DNA of 6,157 nucleotides, taken from assembly GCA_964639275.1 (NCBI GenBank), contig CAZXCQ010000331.1, forward strand, positions 1 to 6,157, read 5' to 3'. A program made the translations under genes and the position numbers. The stretch is from CAZXCQ01 sp964639275. GTDB taxonomy: Bacteria > Desulfobacterota > DSM-4660 > Desulfatiglandales > Desulfatiglandaceae. The notes under the pieces were generated by a model. The model was not told the origin of the DNA and made no database searches. It worked only from the letters and a program-made list of their open reading frames with translations. Below are positions 5,799 to 6,157 of this stretch, piece by piece; the first letter of the stretch is position 1, and each line of letters opens with the position of its first letter.

Positions 5799-6157
5799 AT
5801 CCCCTCCCCCTCCTCCATCTGTTCTGTCAGGACGAGGTTGTCCCGGTGGATCACTTCATCTTCATGTCTAAAGCCCAATCTTGACTCTATTTCGGTACTC
5901 TTTGCGCCCATGATCTTCTTGATATCACCGGAATGGTAATTGACCATCCCCACGGCGATGTCCTCACCTGATTCATTTGTCAACAGCACCGAATTGCCCA
6001 GGCTGAACCTGCCCTCCACATCCACAATGCCCGATGGCAGCAGACTCTTGCCGTGGTTCATGATGGCGACTTGCGCCCCACGGTCGATGATGATTCTCCC
6101 TTTGGGTGATTTGGTGAAGGCTATCCAGTGCTTTCGGCTGCAAATGGGCACCTTCCG
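5789..6157 (-). CDS. proB: Glutamate 5-kinase ProB, C-terminal PUA domain (5'-truncated by window edge)
   Basis: This is the C-terminal third of ProB, which phosphorylates glutamate to gamma-glutamyl phosphate, the first and feedback-inhibited step of proline synthesis. The frame is open to the right edge; a GTG at 6149-6151 is not the start, since the kinase (AAK) domain must lie off-window. The visible 122 codons form the PUA domain with family-typical blocks: CSRKHWIAF near the edge, KSLLPSGIVDVEG, GMVNYHSGDIKKIMG, and HEDEVIHRDNLVL close to the end. A short acidic tail follows, ending in TGA at 5789-5791. It overlaps proA by 10 bases and carries proA's binding site. The feedback-inhibition residues of the kinase domain cannot be judged from this piece. 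Confidence 0.93.
   Translation of the reverse strand, partial: RKVPICSRKHWIAFTKSPKGRIIIDRGAQVAIMNHGKSLLPSGIVDVEGRFSLGNSVLLTNESGEDIAVGMVNYHSGDIKKIMGAKSTEIESRLGFRHEDEVIHRDNLVLTEQMEEGEGICL
5801..5817 (-). promoter_or_regulatory. Extended purine-rich ribosome binding site of proA
   Basis: On the minus strand an all-purine run of GGAGG, AGGGGG and AGGGG blocks ends two bases before the ATG at 5798 and lies wholly inside the last codons of proB. Several overlapping Shine-Dalgarno matches are present; the upstream GGAGG and the middle AGGGGG have workable spacing. Confidence 0.7.

Noticed and set aside
1..6157. A novel defence, mobile or signalling system in the window.
   Set aside because: Every gene but the TPR protein belongs to a well-known housekeeping or envelope family, and there are no transposases, integrases, toxin-like small genes, repeats with spacers or compositional breaks that I can see.

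Overview
The window looks like ordinary chromosomal DNA from a Gram-negative bacterium. The case for Gram-negative is a secreted BepA/YfgC-type M48 metalloprotease with its own TPR tail, a class that works on outer-membrane proteins in the periplasm. The gene order proB-proA-nadD-rsfS, the frequent AGG arginine codons and the protein flavour would fit a deltaproteobacterium (Desulfobacterota), but that placement is inference and no marker gene here proves it. I see no rRNA, tRNA, CRISPR array, insertion sequence, phage gene or attachment site.

Left part, plus strand (2-2159): a two-gene unit. First is the 3' end of a long TPR protein. Its reading frame is open to the left window edge, so its N-terminus is missing. 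An unassigned, probably beta-rich domain of about 120 residues precedes about twelve TPR units, nine of which are exactly 34 residues each. Overlapping its last 17 bases is a canonical MutT-type Nudix hydrolase.

Right part, minus strand (6157 down to 2113): a compact five-gene unit read right to left. It holds the 3' end of proB (PUA domain of glutamate 5-kinase), proA (gamma-glutamyl phosphate reductase), nadD (nicotinate-nucleotide adenylyltransferase), rsfS (ribosomal silencing factor) and the M48-TPR peptidase. Junctions are overlaps of 10 and 17 bases or gaps of 10 and 3 bases, so one transcript is very likely. Its promoter lies off the right edge. ProB and ProA catalyse the first two steps of proline synthesis, NadD serves NAD synthesis, RsfS shuts down ribosomes on starvation, and the peptidase is an envelope quality-control enzyme. 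The mix is a housekeeping cluster, not one pathway.

The two units converge and their last coding bases overlap by 47 bp, leaving no intergenic space and no recognisable terminator. No gene-free stretch longer than about 10 bases exists in the window. No previously undescribed system is evident. The items most worth a second look are the unassigned N-terminal domain of the TPR protein, the antisense 3' overlap, the peptidase at the end of the proBA-nadD-rsfS unit, and a recurrent AAGGGGG ribosome binding site.
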